Positions 45,800 to 57,349 of a stretch of 64,000 nt of DNA are shown here, piece by piece. Position 1 is the first letter of the stretch. Every line of letters starts with the position of its first letter. The position numbers and the translations under genes are program-made. Source of the DNA: Tetracladium setigerum (lineage: Eukaryota; Ascomycota; Leotiomycetes; Helotiales). The stretch spans positions 124,001-188,000 of the forward strand of contig PZJY01000007.1 of the NCBI GenBank assembly GCA_031472005.1, read 5' to 3'. The notes below the pieces were generated by a model. That model was not told the origin of the DNA and did no database searches. It was given only the letters and a program-made list of their open reading frames with translations.

Positions 45800-46947
45800 T
45801 TCGGATTTTCTAATTCAGTTTTGTGTTTAATGAAATTCTCTCATCGAAAAGCCAAACCAGGACGAATAAGTGGTGGAAGCAGTGATGACTTGAATCGGGA
45901 GGGATGAGTACTGCCTGGAGCATTTCCAGGCAGCCAACCTCATGAAATTGATCAGCTGACCTGCTTACTAACACACCGTTGTGCTTCCATTCCTCACAGA
46001 CAATCTCCTATGTCAGTAAGCAGTACAAGCTGCTTGAGGTGAATATGTGAGTAAAAATATTTCCACAAGTTAAGATCTGTAAATGATGTTTTGTGGCTTT
46101 TCCACAAATTCTGTCTCTAAAATCAGGAACCTGAATCTGACTAAGACTGCATTTTGTAACTTTGCACATGGAGTGGCTGTGGAATATTATGGAAGTCCCC
46201 AGCTGCTTATTGTATGGATTATGAGAAGATTAGGTGTAAACAATGTATGGTTGGAAGACTGGCCCAATTCTCATGCCATATCAACAAGCGATATAAACAC
46301 GTCTGTTTCGAGCCGTGGAGTCAATGAATACGCAGAGTGAAGAGAAACCCACAAGTTTACTGAATTTGGGGGTATACTCATTCGAACGTGTGAATGAATT
46401 ATATTTTCAGTAGTTTTTTCCTCATACCGGTCTATGGGAAGTTTTCCATACCCCGCAGTTTAACAAGGGACTCATAACTTTCAGATCTAAACGAAATCCA
46501 AGATGTGCTAGATCGTAGCACTCAGAGTATTACGCCTATCTCCAACTTTATATATTGCTGATTCTTACTAATGGATTGAGGGTGCTCATACGGTCCTGTT
46601 TGGCCCGGTGAGTCTCAATGTGGTGCAACATGCGCTGGACTGTGCCTGCTTGATCAACGCTTCACAACAAGATCACATTGGGTTATGAGTTACTGAAAGA
46701 CACGATTGCATTATTTCGCTTCTCAAACTACGAAGCTATTGTAGACGCCGCTCCGCCCAATCGTGGGAAATCCTTATCAAGAAACTTGTGATGCCAAGAG
46801 GTTGCGCTGAAATTCGATTTGTTCTCGCTGCCCCAAAGCAAAAACGCCTCATCTGAACGCCAGCATCAAACCCAGAACTCCTTCTCGAAAAAAAAAACCC
46901 CCCAAGTCTAGTCCAACCAACTGGATCAAAAGGATTCACTAGACGCC
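45800..46947. other. Intergenic
   Basis: About 1.1 kb without a recognisable gene. Confidence 0.5.
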
Positions 46948-48433
46948 CTAGTACCATTTGACGAGCTGGATGTGCAATCCCGGTTTGGTTGCCGAGAAAT
47001 GCTTTTTGAACGACTCCTTCGCACGTCCTCCCAAGTTATACTCGTTAACAAGAGCTAAATGTCCTGGGCCAGGAATAGGCTCAAGAACAGACGATTGAGG
47101 ATCAACACGATAGATTCCTTGCAAGGGGTTTGTGAACTTGTCTGGCAATATTGTTCCAGGAAGTCCTAGAACAATGTACACCACTTCCAAACGGTCAAAC
47201 TTCTCGAGCAAATGGAGATAATCAGGATCCACTCTTCGGGTCTCATCATCTCTCTGGTTGAACGATGGCCTACCATTCGGGTGATAGACGATAGAATCGA
47301 GGCTGAAAGCAATGTGTGTAGTATCTGGGCACTGCAATCTTAAGCCACCTGGAGTAGCATAAGGTCGTTGGAGAAACCGGAAACTGTTAATGATATGTCG
47401 GAAGTTTCTAATGAAGAAGATATTGTAGGGGTTTTGTGTGAAGGATACCTGGAGGGCAGCGTCAGGCTTAATACCGAGCAATCGTGCCATCCCGTTGAGC
47501 CGAGTTTCGTGAGCTGGAAAAGAAGCAAATTAGACTCTAGTTCGTAAGGGAATAAAAGTAAGAGTACAGTACCAGGAAAGAGCTCAAACTCCAGGGTTCT
47601 GCGAGAAGCAATGGAAGAAGGATCAACTGCAAAGATGACTCCCTTGACATGAACAATCTTTTCAGGAAAGTTCAATTGCTCAAGGATCGTTCTCTTGATC
47701 TCGAGTGGGAATTCCTCGTAGAGAGTGAAGCTTGAGAGAGCGGTGACGGATTGAGATTGACCTGGAAGAAGAGCACCGGGGACGACTAGGAGACCGTTTA
47801 CTTGGAGGAAGGCCGGGAAGTCCTGGAAGTTTCGACTGGATGTTGTGGACTGGATTTGAGAGGCTGCAATCTGAGCTGAGAGAGCCGTGCCCTGAGCTGG
47901 GGGGTAGCACCCTGGGCGAATAGAGCAGTAGCTTGAGATGCGAGAGGAGAACTCTGATCGAGAAGAGTAGCAGCCTGGGCTGGGATAGTAGCACCTTGAG
48001 CGGAGAAATTATTACCCTGAGCTGGGAAGCTTGGGATAGTGTCACCCTGCGCCATAAGAGCAACAAATGGACCTATGAAAACAGCGCCAGCCGCGGAGGG
48101 AGCAGTATTCAGACCGAAGAAAGCAGAAACCTGAGCGTTATGACGCTCGACTAGGGCTCTCTCACCTTCATCCTGGACTTGAGCGGCAACGACCTGAAGC
48201 TGCGCGGTGATGCCAGTGAACAATGCCTCGCCAGAAACTCCACTGTCAGCAAGAGGACCTAATGCATTATTGATTGCACGAAGCGTAGTGACTTTCATCA
48301 TGCGAATGGTGTTGGCGATATCCTCCCGAGAAGCCTTGAGGGCTTCGGGGGATTCATTTTGGCCAGGCATGTTTGCGCTGGATGTAGGAGTAGGGCGGAG
48401 GGGAAGATCGAATGGGGATTGATCGAAGTTCAT
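46948..48433 (-). CDS. 2EXR-like protein with Ala/Gln-rich N-terminus (one apparent frameshift)
   Basis: Exons 47573-48433 and 46948-47513 with a 59-nt intron (donor GTACTG, acceptor TTCCAG). The N-terminal 200 residues include AQG-type low-complexity repeats. The second half has FTLYEEFPLEIKRTILEQL (2EXR-like) and a long C-terminal domain ending HIQLVKWY. The repeats and the 2EXR part lie in frames one base apart: at a run of six C (plus-strand G 47899-47904) one extra base would continue the AQG pattern (PAQGTALSAQ) into the 2EXR frame. That gives 476 codons in all. Function is unknown. Confidence 0.7.
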
Positions 48434-49178
48434 TCTTGTCCTACGAGGAAAAAGAGTTGTGGGGAGGTGTGGTGTCTTTGGGGGAGGTTGTCAGTGGTTG
48501 AGGTGGAAAGAGAAAATGTGAGTTGATATGTAGGTGGCACATATAGATTAAGCGAGCTAGGTGAACACCTCACGTGCTAGGGCTCAGCCCTGGACGAAAC
48601 CCTTCAAAGTTATACCAGAGACTTTTTAGTTTATAGAATATATATCTATATCTTATGAAACTGGTTGTAATAAAATTGCAGGAAATATGCTTAAGTGACG
48701 TCCTTCGAACGAGGTTGACGTTGTGATTGCTTAACCGAGAAAATGTAAACAAACCCCTCCAAAAGTCGAACAATGACCAACACCGAGATGATTTGTCATC
48801 CACTGCCTCATTAATACTTTGATACCATGTGGTCTGAAAAACCACAATATAATCCCGCTATTTTATAACTTGGGGGTTTGTCGTTTCGCATTGCACTGCT
48901 TTACGCACTGGACCAGTCCGGACTTCTGACTCAACACATAACAACGAGATGCAAGAACCTGAGAAAGACAAACTGGGACAGCAAGTAGCTTTCTTTATTT
49001 GATGGGAGCGGAGATGATCATGATCAAGTATGATGTTCCTTGAATATGAACAATGGAACAACAAAATATGAGACGGGAGTGCCAGAACTTGTCCCTACAC
49101 TCTGTCCAGCAATAGAACGAGAATAAGCTTCTTTCAACACCCAAACAAATGAGCTAGTTTGCCTACAGCCTTAAGTAC
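48434..49178. other. Intergenic
   Basis: No gene is seen. It includes the promoter of the 2EXR-like gene and the 3' flank of the neprosin-domain gene. Confidence 0.5.
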
Positions 49179-50443
49179 CTAGCTAACGACTAGACTCGTA
49201 AGTATATAACTCGTAAGCCCAATCCCCTCCTCAACCCCTCCCTCAACCACCAACCACACCTCCCGCCCCCGGCCCCCCAATAAACACCACACTCCCTGAA
49301 CATCATGATTATACCTCTGCGCATCATCATTCGACCAAAACCCCGGCTGATAATCAATCCACTCCATGGCCGCATTCGCCCACCTCATCGCCCTAATATA
49401 CGCCGCCCTCCCATACCCCTCCTGCGCCAACATTCCACTTCCCATATCCGTCGTCGTCCACTCATTCTCCGTCTGATAGATCTCACCATAGAAATACACC
49501 AACTCGGCGTGATCGGCCAAGGTATCGCTCGCTGGGACATTGGGACGTCCGTTGCTGAAGAGAGAGGCGGGGTAATATCCTATCCAGCGAGATTGAACAA
49601 ACAGCCACCAATTCCCCTCGAAGAGCTCCCAGTGGATGAAGAGTTCGTATTGCGGCCCGTTGATTGTGCTTTTACTCTCGAAATTCATACCGGGGAAGAA
49701 GAGATCGTCAACTTGGATCCAGCCGAGCACGTCGGAATTGTATCCGCCCTTGTAATCGCCTTGAATGTAGTTATCAACCGTGTAGAACGTGAAGAAGCGG
49801 ATATCGATGCCGCTGGTCCAGGGGTAGTATTGCCATCCTGCTTCGAGAGTTTGTCCGGTCCGGGTGAGTGCGTTTTGGAGGAGGGAGAAGTCGCCGTAGG
49901 TTTGGACGTAGGGCTTAAACATGGAGAAATATGAGGAGCAGCCCAGTGCTGTGGTCCACAGGTAGCTGAACACGTACCATCTTTGACCTGCGAATTGGCG
50001 TTTTGGACTGTTTTTGGTGCTGATTTTGTTGTTGTCCTTGTCGGCCGTTGGAGCTGGTGGTGGGCCTTGTTTCGCGCTCGAAGGGATGCCAGTTCAGCGT
50101 TAACTCTAGGGACTGGAACGCTTCCTGCAGGTCCTAGTTGAGTACCTGGTAGTTCTAATTCTGAGATGGGCGCAGTGGTATTGCTGCTGCTTCTGAGAGC
50201 AGCTATGTCATAAAATTCTTGCGGGATTGGAGGGGCTGCAGCAATTTTTCCTTGGGCGGTTCTAGGGATCCAGTCGATTGTAGTCCCTTTCTTAGAGATT
50301 GTAGTTTTTTGAGGCTTTAAATTCGAAAATTTTCGGAGTACATCATTGCTGTAACTATCTACAGGTTGAGGAACTGCGGTGATCTCGGTGACGAAAGAAA
50401 AGCATATAGCTGCCAAAAGCAGTTTGAAAGATACTGCCCCCAT
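49179..50443 (-). CDS. Secreted neprosin-domain protein (two apparent frameshifts)
   Basis: A signal peptide (MGAVSFKLLLAAICFSFVTE) is followed by a propeptide-like region and a neprosin (DUF239) domain: FAGQRWYVFSYL, TLEAGWQYYPW, DVLGWIQVDDLFFPG, QYELFIHW...GNWWLFVQSRWIGYYP and LADHAELVYFYGEIY. Neprosins are secreted glutamic peptidases that cut after proline. The signal/propeptide part is in one frame and the domain in the -1 frame; no GT donor lies between them, but one missing base near the T runs 50001-50015 would explain it. A second shift near 49287 hides the family-like terminus GGPGAGG, which would stop at 49243; the given frame runs on to 49179. With two added bases the gene has 401 codons and no intron. 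Confidence 0.8.
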
Positions 50444-51628
50444 TCTAGAAGTTGTCTTTCAGAATAAAAAAGCCGTTAAGAATGCAGAAGTATCGAGTTA
50501 CTTTTCCAACCCTGGGTTCTTTTATAGATATCTCATTTTCTGGATACGACCAATAATACGCCATTTTCCAAATAAGTTCTTCATCTGCTCGTCACTTATA
50601 AATAACTTCTCCAGAGTTCCGGCGTTAGGTCAAACAGGCAGCTAAGAACCGTACAGTTCGTAAGTGCAAGCAATAAGATATGCGGTTTAATTAAATCTAC
50701 ATCCTTGGCACCCAGGATATCATCATTGAGGCCATGGAAAGTACGTACAGCAACAACCAGAACTTATAAAATACCATGTCTGCTTCTGCAACCTAACGCC
50801 GTGGGGTTTTAATTAGCTGGTTGAATATAAACAAAAGGACCTAAATCATGTCCCACCCCGCACAATTGTTAGATCAACCGAGGAAAGGTAAGACGGAATG
50901 ATCCTAGAGCCCGTATAGAGAACATGTGATATTCATCTCAACAATTCCTGAGCCAATATTTGACATAATTACATGCTATGCAGTTGACCCTGCATCTATA
51001 TGCGGGATTCTCAAGTCTTATTTGTTGGCTTGTCTTGGCAACGGCAGTTGACTAGGCAGGGCTGTGAGGGAAAGATGCACCAGTCTCACTTGACGTGCGA
51101 ACAGGCATTGCTGCAAGAAAAGCAAAATACTGATGCAAAAGAGGAGAGATAAGGTCTAGGCTCATGCTGTAACCTTGCAACGGGTTGTAAAATATCTCCG
51201 CAAATTTCCGCGGATTCTGAGGAGCGAAAGCAAAAATAAATTGAGTTTTAAGAAGCAAGGCATTGGCTACAGGAACGACAGAGGCACAGAATCTCGCGAA
51301 AGGTGCCACACACTTACATGCTATTATTGGTAGCTGAATCAAAGATGTATATGACTCGGCAACGAAAAGAGGGTTGGAGACTTCGTATTACTGAATAAGA
51401 CTATTGACAAGACTCCTAGAGATTTATGTGGATCATTGATTGGGCCAATTAAAACCATACTACGCCTCTGCTTCTCGCACACTGACGGAACAAGAATCTA
51501 TCCCTGAAATGATATACCTCGTAGCTCATATACCATGCGGTCCATCTCCTGAGGTAATATTGCACTGTTCTGGATGTGATAATGATATCAGCACTCTAGC
51601 GATTGAAAGAGTCACAGTCTGAAGTTGT
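50444..51628. other. Intergenic
   Basis: No gene is recognised. It holds the promoter of the neprosin-domain gene and the 3' flank of the next gene. Confidence 0.5.
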
Positions 51629-52706
51629 TCATTGCGGGAGAACGGTGTAGCCGTTGTTCTTTGTTTCTTTCTCGGTAAAGGCCTCTTTCAAAGCTGTGAG
51701 AATGTAGAGGAAGAGTGCAGCTATCACAATTAGCAGATGCTGGAATTAGTGGATTGAGGGCTTACCAAATTCAACAGAGAGAACAAACAAGAAGATCGAG
51801 AACCATGTGTACTCTCCGCCATACTTGGTGTAGTCGAGGAAGAAGTAATTGTACACTCCGGTGTAGTGGTGTCCGAGATATGCCCAGCCGATGTAAGCCC
51901 AACCAAGAACAGCGAATGCAATGATGTGCCAGGTGATGCGATTTGGGTGGTCGGAAATTGGCTGCAAAATGTTAGCTGAGAAGCAAATGAAAACAAAGTT
52001 GACTTACGAGTGATCGAATATGACCATTGAGAATGAAGACCTCAAAGACAGCAATTGCAGCATTGAAGCCGTGCTTTGCGAGAACGTAGAATGTGGTATA
52101 GTCGTCCTGATCGAAGAGATGCTTGCCTGGACGAGGATTCAGTAATGGACGGAGGCTTGTGATGAAGAACTTACGTGGAATGACGGTCTCCTTGTTTGGA
52201 TACAAGACAGCCCAGAATATGAAGACTGCAACGAGAGTAAAAGCATGGGCAGAGAAGTAGAAGATACTGAACCAATCACGGTTTTTTGTGTCGGAGTTCT
52301 GGCGGGGAGGGGACAAGAACTTCTGGAGGCGAGTAGACCATGATCGAGGCTGGCTGGCGTGGTGAGGGTAGTGGAGGTGCATGAAGGCCCAAATCTGTAA
52401 GAGAATCAGCACATATTTTGGAGCAGGTGAGAGGGAACTTACCGCAGCCAGGACATGGAAGATTACCAACATTAGGTACGAGATGTTCGAGAGTTTGAAG
52501 ATGACCTGCCATCCGAGCTTGAGCCTGTTGAGATCGTAGTTGATGAGAGCAATGAAGCTGGAGACGAGGTAGGAGGCAACGAGAATTCTCAGGGTGACCA
52601 AGGGCTTCTGTCCGATGCAGGTCCATGAGGAATGGCAGATACGCATGAAGATAGGCTGATGGGGATTAATGGAATCCAACTGAAGGGAATTCGGGGGAAC
52701 TTGCAT
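51629..52706 (-). CDS. Polytopic membrane protein (Rolling-stone / FAR-17a-like?), 296 residues
   Basis: Five exons: 52443-52706, 52175-52394, 52008-52126, 51766-51961, 51629-51720, all with clear GT-AG introns of 44-56 nt. Six to seven membrane segments are visible (TLRILVASYLVSSFIALI, YLMLVIFHVLAAIWAFMHL, FTLVAVFIFWAVLYP and others). Between them lie conserved-looking polar residues: HGFNAAIAVFEVFILNGHIR, RITWHIIAFAVLGWAY and YNYFFLDYTKYGGEYTW. The His/Asn/Glu pattern in membrane helices recalls Rolling-stone or FAR-17a/AIG1-type proteins, but I am not sure of the family. An alternative ATG at 52751 opens a different frame and stops after 27 codons. Confidence 0.8.
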
Positions 52707-53779
52707 GATCCTTCTTCTTCTTGGGAAGAAGAGCGGTTGAGGACGACATCTTCAAGGTTGGCGGGATGGTGAGAATTACACGAAGTCAATCTCGAGATCA
52801 ACAAGGAGGAGAGGGAAGAGAGAAGGGAGCAAAGAGAGCGATGGGCAGTCAGAGGTATAATCGTTGAAAAGGAGAAGTTTGGGTAGAGGTGAAGGAGGAA
52901 GAGAGAGAAGAGAAACTAGATGGGCAAGATAACTTTGTCCACGAATTCAAGCAGCGAAGGGGAGGAAGGAACGAGCAAATAAGGGAGAGAGATGCTTTCC
53001 TCCTTGATCTCCATACCCCAGCAACAACAAAAAACAGCTATTCATGAGCTTTGGCAGCTGCAACCTCAACCCACAACTATGTGCCCTGGTCTGACCATAA
53101 CTAAAAGACAACCTACGACTTGACTCCGTCTGAGATTCTTCTCATGAGATGAGCACGCAGGCTCACTTCTGATGCAAGAGTAGAGGAGAATCAGCAAATC
53201 AAATGTGACTTAACAAAACGAGAAAAATATCATTGGATTTCAAAACCCCAGATACACTGGTCAGGAGGAGTTCGTAATATTCAATATTGCAACTAGTTTA
53301 CTGGAGATTTATCAAAATCAATCTGGAAAGAAAGTCAAGCTAACAGCTTTAGGTAAGGTAAGGTAGTTGAACTAATTCAAGTGACAGAAGTAACACATAT
53401 GCAACTGAGAACAGCAAAATTCAGAAATAAATAGTCATCCAGGCAAGCTAGAAATATGTTGTGACATGTTGTTGTGGTTGTGGTTGACATTGTCGTGAGA
53501 AACAAGCACACAGCCAGATCTCGGCTCAAGCCACGTCTCCCCAAAAGTCGCGATCTCCATTCAAGCCACCAACCGACCTGCCTTCAACACCACAACTCCC
53601 ATATCACAACCACACATTTTGTGATTAAGCAACTGCGAAATTCCGCAGAGTCATATGCTACAGGTTCAATACTTCAGCTTCTGCCACCCTTTAAACCTCG
53701 AATTGGGTCGTAACCCAGCAAACGCTCCATCTTCTACCTCGACATCCACATCCACCTACATCCCCCATACTCACCCACC
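52707..53779. other. Intergenic, divergent promoters
   Basis: Promoter region of the membrane protein and SEC11; no other gene is seen. Confidence 0.5.
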
Positions 53780-54385
53780 ATGCTATCCTCCCTTCAGAAC
53801 CCCGGCAAGCTGCCGCACAGCTGCTAAACTTCGCGCTGATCCTCTCAACCGCTTTCATGATGTGGAAAGGTCTCAGTGTCATCTCGGACTCGCCCTCACC
53901 AATTGTGGTTGTGCTATCAGGATCGATGGAGCCGGCCTTCCAGCGAGGAGATTTACTGTTCCTATGGAACCGGAATTTGATCGAAGATACTAAGGTCGGA
54001 GAGATTGTGGTGTATAATGTCAAGGGGAAAGACATTCCTATTGTGCATCGATTGGTTAGGAAGTTTGGAGCTGGGTGAGTGTTGGCACTTTTTTAATTGG
54101 GATTGCTATTCACGGGTAGATTGGAAACGCTGGGACATCTGGCTGACAGGGAAAATCAATAGACCACAGGCTCAATTACTCACGAAAGGAGACAACAACT
54201 CTGCGGACGATACCGAGCTCTACGCACGCGGGCAGGATTTCTTGCTGCGGGAGGACATCATTGGCAGTGTAGTTGGCTATATTCCGTTTGTCGGATACGT
54301 TACGATTCTATTGAGCGAGCACCCATGGCTGAAGAAGGTCATGCTGGGAATAATGGGATTGGTGGTAGTGTTGCAGCGAGAATAA
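53780..54385 (+). CDS. SEC11: Signal peptidase I catalytic subunit SEC11 (one apparent frameshift)
   Basis: Exons 53780-54074 and 54163-54385. After the ATG (MLSSLQNP) the given frame stops at 53825-53827. Reading on in the -1 frame gives the family sequence at once: [12 protein letters not shown] membrane anchor, [10 protein letters not shown] with the catalytic Ser (about residue 49), the HRLV His, TKGDNN Asp and [14 protein letters not shown]. One added C in the run 53800-53803 restores exactly 173 codons, the normal Sec11 size (172 residues). The protein is the ER-membrane serine protease that removes signal peptides, and it is essential in yeast. A true null is therefore unlikely, and an assembly deletion is the simplest reading. 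Starting at the Met of MMWKGLSV (53857) would lose most of the membrane anchor. Confidence 0.92.
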
Positions 54386-55108
54386 GATGCGAATTTTGGC
54401 TGCTGCTGCTGATGGGAGATGCCTTGGGAGTTTGGGACGGATACCCTTATTTTGTATTGTACAACATAGCCAAAAGCAACGAACGCATCAAACAAAATGG
54501 AAGCAGATTGAAGAAGCACTACGGTTTAGATATCATTTTGATATCACTTTCGACTTCGTTTTGATCAGCGTGCAACGGGCTGAACAAGCCACTTGCTTAA
54601 GGCCAAGCTGAGGGGCGTGCTTGTGTCTGACGGCGATGCCTAGAGTGTTAAAGACTGATTTGACTGCCTTGCTTATGAAACTTCTCAATATTCTTGTACT
54701 TCTTCATCTCTAAGTAACCTCCCACGATTCAGCAAGTGAAAGACGAGAGCAGAGAAGCTAAAGATTCCATTCCCTTTTTGATTCCAAAGACCAAAATTCA
54801 AATATTCTGCTTTCCGCTCGTTTCTGTTAGCGCGCCTAAACTCAGCCTGTGCAAGGGGGCGTGCAGCTCAAACACCAAACTTTTGGCTCCTCCAGCTCCT
54901 CGGTGACGCAAAAGAGAGCCTTGATTCTCTCTCAAACCGCCAAACAACATCTCCGAGTAGGTATTTATACGTCTACAGCCTGCTGCTCCGAGCCAACTCT
55001 ACATCACGCCTCGAGAAGCTTCATCAACGGCGAAGGCAACTCTCCCTTCTTCCTCGGCACCCATCCAAACGACCCCACCAACAAACCAAACACCCCACCA
55101 TCCTCACC
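54386..55108. other. Intergenic
   Basis: 3' flank of SEC11 and promoter of the E2 gene; no other gene is seen. Confidence 0.5.
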
Positions 55109-55732
55109 ATGGCGAGCGGCGCACAAAAGAGAATCACCAAGGTAAGGGATTCCCACCGGATGTGGCATATCTACTATCTATGGGTTTTAACTGTCTTGTA
55201 GGAGCTGGCAGAGATCACCAGCAACCCTCCACCAGGAATACAGGTCAGCCTCGTCGATGAGTCGAGCGTGCTGAACTGGAGCATCATTTTGGATGGACCA
55301 GAGAGCTCACCCTACGCTGTAAGCAACCCGTGCCCTCCTTCCCTCACTCCCCCCCTCGTGCTTCACCATGCCTAGAGTCATCGTCAGCTGCTAACCTACC
55401 TCTCTCTTTTGCCACAGGGCGGAAAATTCAAACTCCTCCTCGTTCTCCCCACCGAATACCCCTTCAAGCCTCCAAAGATCTCGTTCAAGACTCGCATCTG
55501 GCACCCAAATGTCACCTTTGATGAGCACGGAAGCATGTGTATTGGCATCCTCAAGCCCGAAGCCTGGAAGCCTAGCTCCAAGATCATGAGCGTGTTGCTT
55601 GCAACGCAGCAACTTCTCGTGGAGCCTGTTCCAGACGATGCGGTCGAGACAAATGCAGCGGAAAAGTTTAAGAACGATCGCGCTGGCTTCAACAAGGATG
55701 CTAGGGAGTACACGAAAAAGTATGCGAAGTAA
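55109..55732 (+). CDS. Ubiquitin-conjugating enzyme E2 (UbcH7/UBE2L3-like)
   Basis: Exons 55109-55141, 55202-55318 and 55418-55732 give 154 residues, one UBC fold. Visible: RITKELAEI start helix, YPFKPPKISFKTRIWHPNV with the HPN motif, and the active-site Cys91 in GSMCIGIL followed by WKPSSKIMSVLLATQQLL. The EPVPDDA loop and the C-terminal helix FNKDAREYTKKYAK follow. E2 enzymes carry ubiquitin as a thioester to E3 ligases. The sequence is closer to the UbcH7-like type than to Ubc4/5, a judgement from memory. First exons are short, as often in fungal E2 genes. Confidence 0.92.
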
Positions 55733-57349
55733 GGAAGATGGGAAAGTGATTGATGGTCTGTGGGAAGATGTGCTTTCGGAAGAGAGATATGAGCATGGAC
55801 ATCGGAAGGAAAAGCTTTGATGACAATGATGATGATGATGATGCTATGAGCTGCGATGTCATGAAAAGCGCGAGGATCAACGTTGGCGTTTGGGGAGCAA
55901 GCATAGAAATGATCGTTGCATTCTTGCGTTCTTGCATCCCTTGGGTGTCTTTGCCTTTCTTTTCTTCTGTCATGCCGCCTACGCTTTTTTGTTCCTATTC
56001 TCCGTTGTCCTTTGTTCCTGCATCGGTCTGTATCCACCCCTTTCGGTCATTCTGCATCTTCTTCTCGGCTTGTTAGGCAACTTTGGGTGGAGGGTATTTC
56101 GTTTGCACGGGAGGCATTCATGCAGTGCGGTCATACTCCCCTTTTCCTGCATCAACAAATATTGATATCGCCGTCTCTCATATTGCTCGCACGAGTCGCT
56201 ACCAAATTGTTTCGCCAGCGATATTGGAAGCTATCCCGCCTCCCCTGTTCTTAAGACAGTGCGCCCTCGACCTCTCAGCCAAACGGAAAGCTTCCTGGTC
56301 GATTTGCCAGCCCAGTCAGCAAGACCATCTCCTCGTCCTTGGACCCATTCCTTTCCAGCCCCCGGACCTTGAAACCCAAAACATCAAAACATCAAAACAT
56401 ATCAGATCATGTTTCGCTTCTCCCACTTCCTGTCATTTTATTTTGTGCTGCCCATAGCCCAACAACCAGCCCAAGTTTGCCACAGATAGTGACATGTAAC
56501 ATCCAACGAACATCGAAGAAGGCAGGAGGCAGGGAAAAAAAGTAAACTTGATCTGGGAGACCAGACGGGCCAGCCCTAGCGCACGCTTTATTTCGCGTTG
56601 ATTTCGTGTACCCCAGACTTCTGTAACCAGTGAGATCGGGAGCGTTGACGGGTGCCAGATTGGTGCAGCTCAACCTTGAAAGGGTGCAGGCTGTCATTGG
56701 TGATGGCGGCACAACACATTCTAATACTTTGCTTCTTCGAGAAAGAAACTTCGCAAAACGATACTGCACCCATCTCAACTAGGCCGTTTGAATCACGTTC
56801 CATGACGATATCATCTAAGAATTCTCCGGCTTTTTTAAATTAATTACGAAAGAGAAGTTTGCTAGAAGTTAGAACATCTCCAGCAGAGCCCCGGTCGTGG
56901 TTAGGCGTGGGACCCATCTAAATTCGCATTCCTTTGCACAATTCCCGTTAATCTTCATCCTCCTTGGAATCTTGGACCCAAATCCCAAAAGCGCGGATCA
57001 CCCGCTGGAGCTCTCTCTCTCTCTTTTCATTTCCCACGACGATACGCTACACTACTACGCTCCGGACGAGCTCTCCCACCCTCTTTTTGACCTTCCAACT
57101 ACTCTACAGGACTCTGACAACTTCAATTGCAAACTCTCGCTTTGCTTCTCCTTCTTCTTCCACTCCTTTAGCTCAATAGTTTGGCACTACGCCGTACAGC
57201 ACCACCGTACCACTTCCAGCCGCGCGCCCACCTATGTGACGAGAAATTGGACGACGCCAGCACGCAAAGGTCCGCTGGGCCACAAATTTTCGATTTTGGT
57301 TGTGGAAGAGCAGGAGACAATCATTGAGGAATCGAGGAATTGAGAAACG
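55733..57349. other. Intergenic with GAT microsatellite and long 5' UTR
   Basis: A (GAT)n run lies near 55829-55842 in the E2 3' flank. The pyrimidine-rich stretch before 57350 is probably the 5' UTR of the TBC gene. No gene is recognised. Confidence 0.5.

Noticed and set aside
49305..49934. A 209-codon plus-strand frame opposite the neprosin domain
   Set aside because: Shadow of the neprosin-domain coding sequence.
52690..52760. A missing-base frameshift joining the ATG at 52751 to the membrane-protein frame
   Set aside because: The offset has the opposite sense to the other frameshifts and the start at 52706 gives a complete protein.
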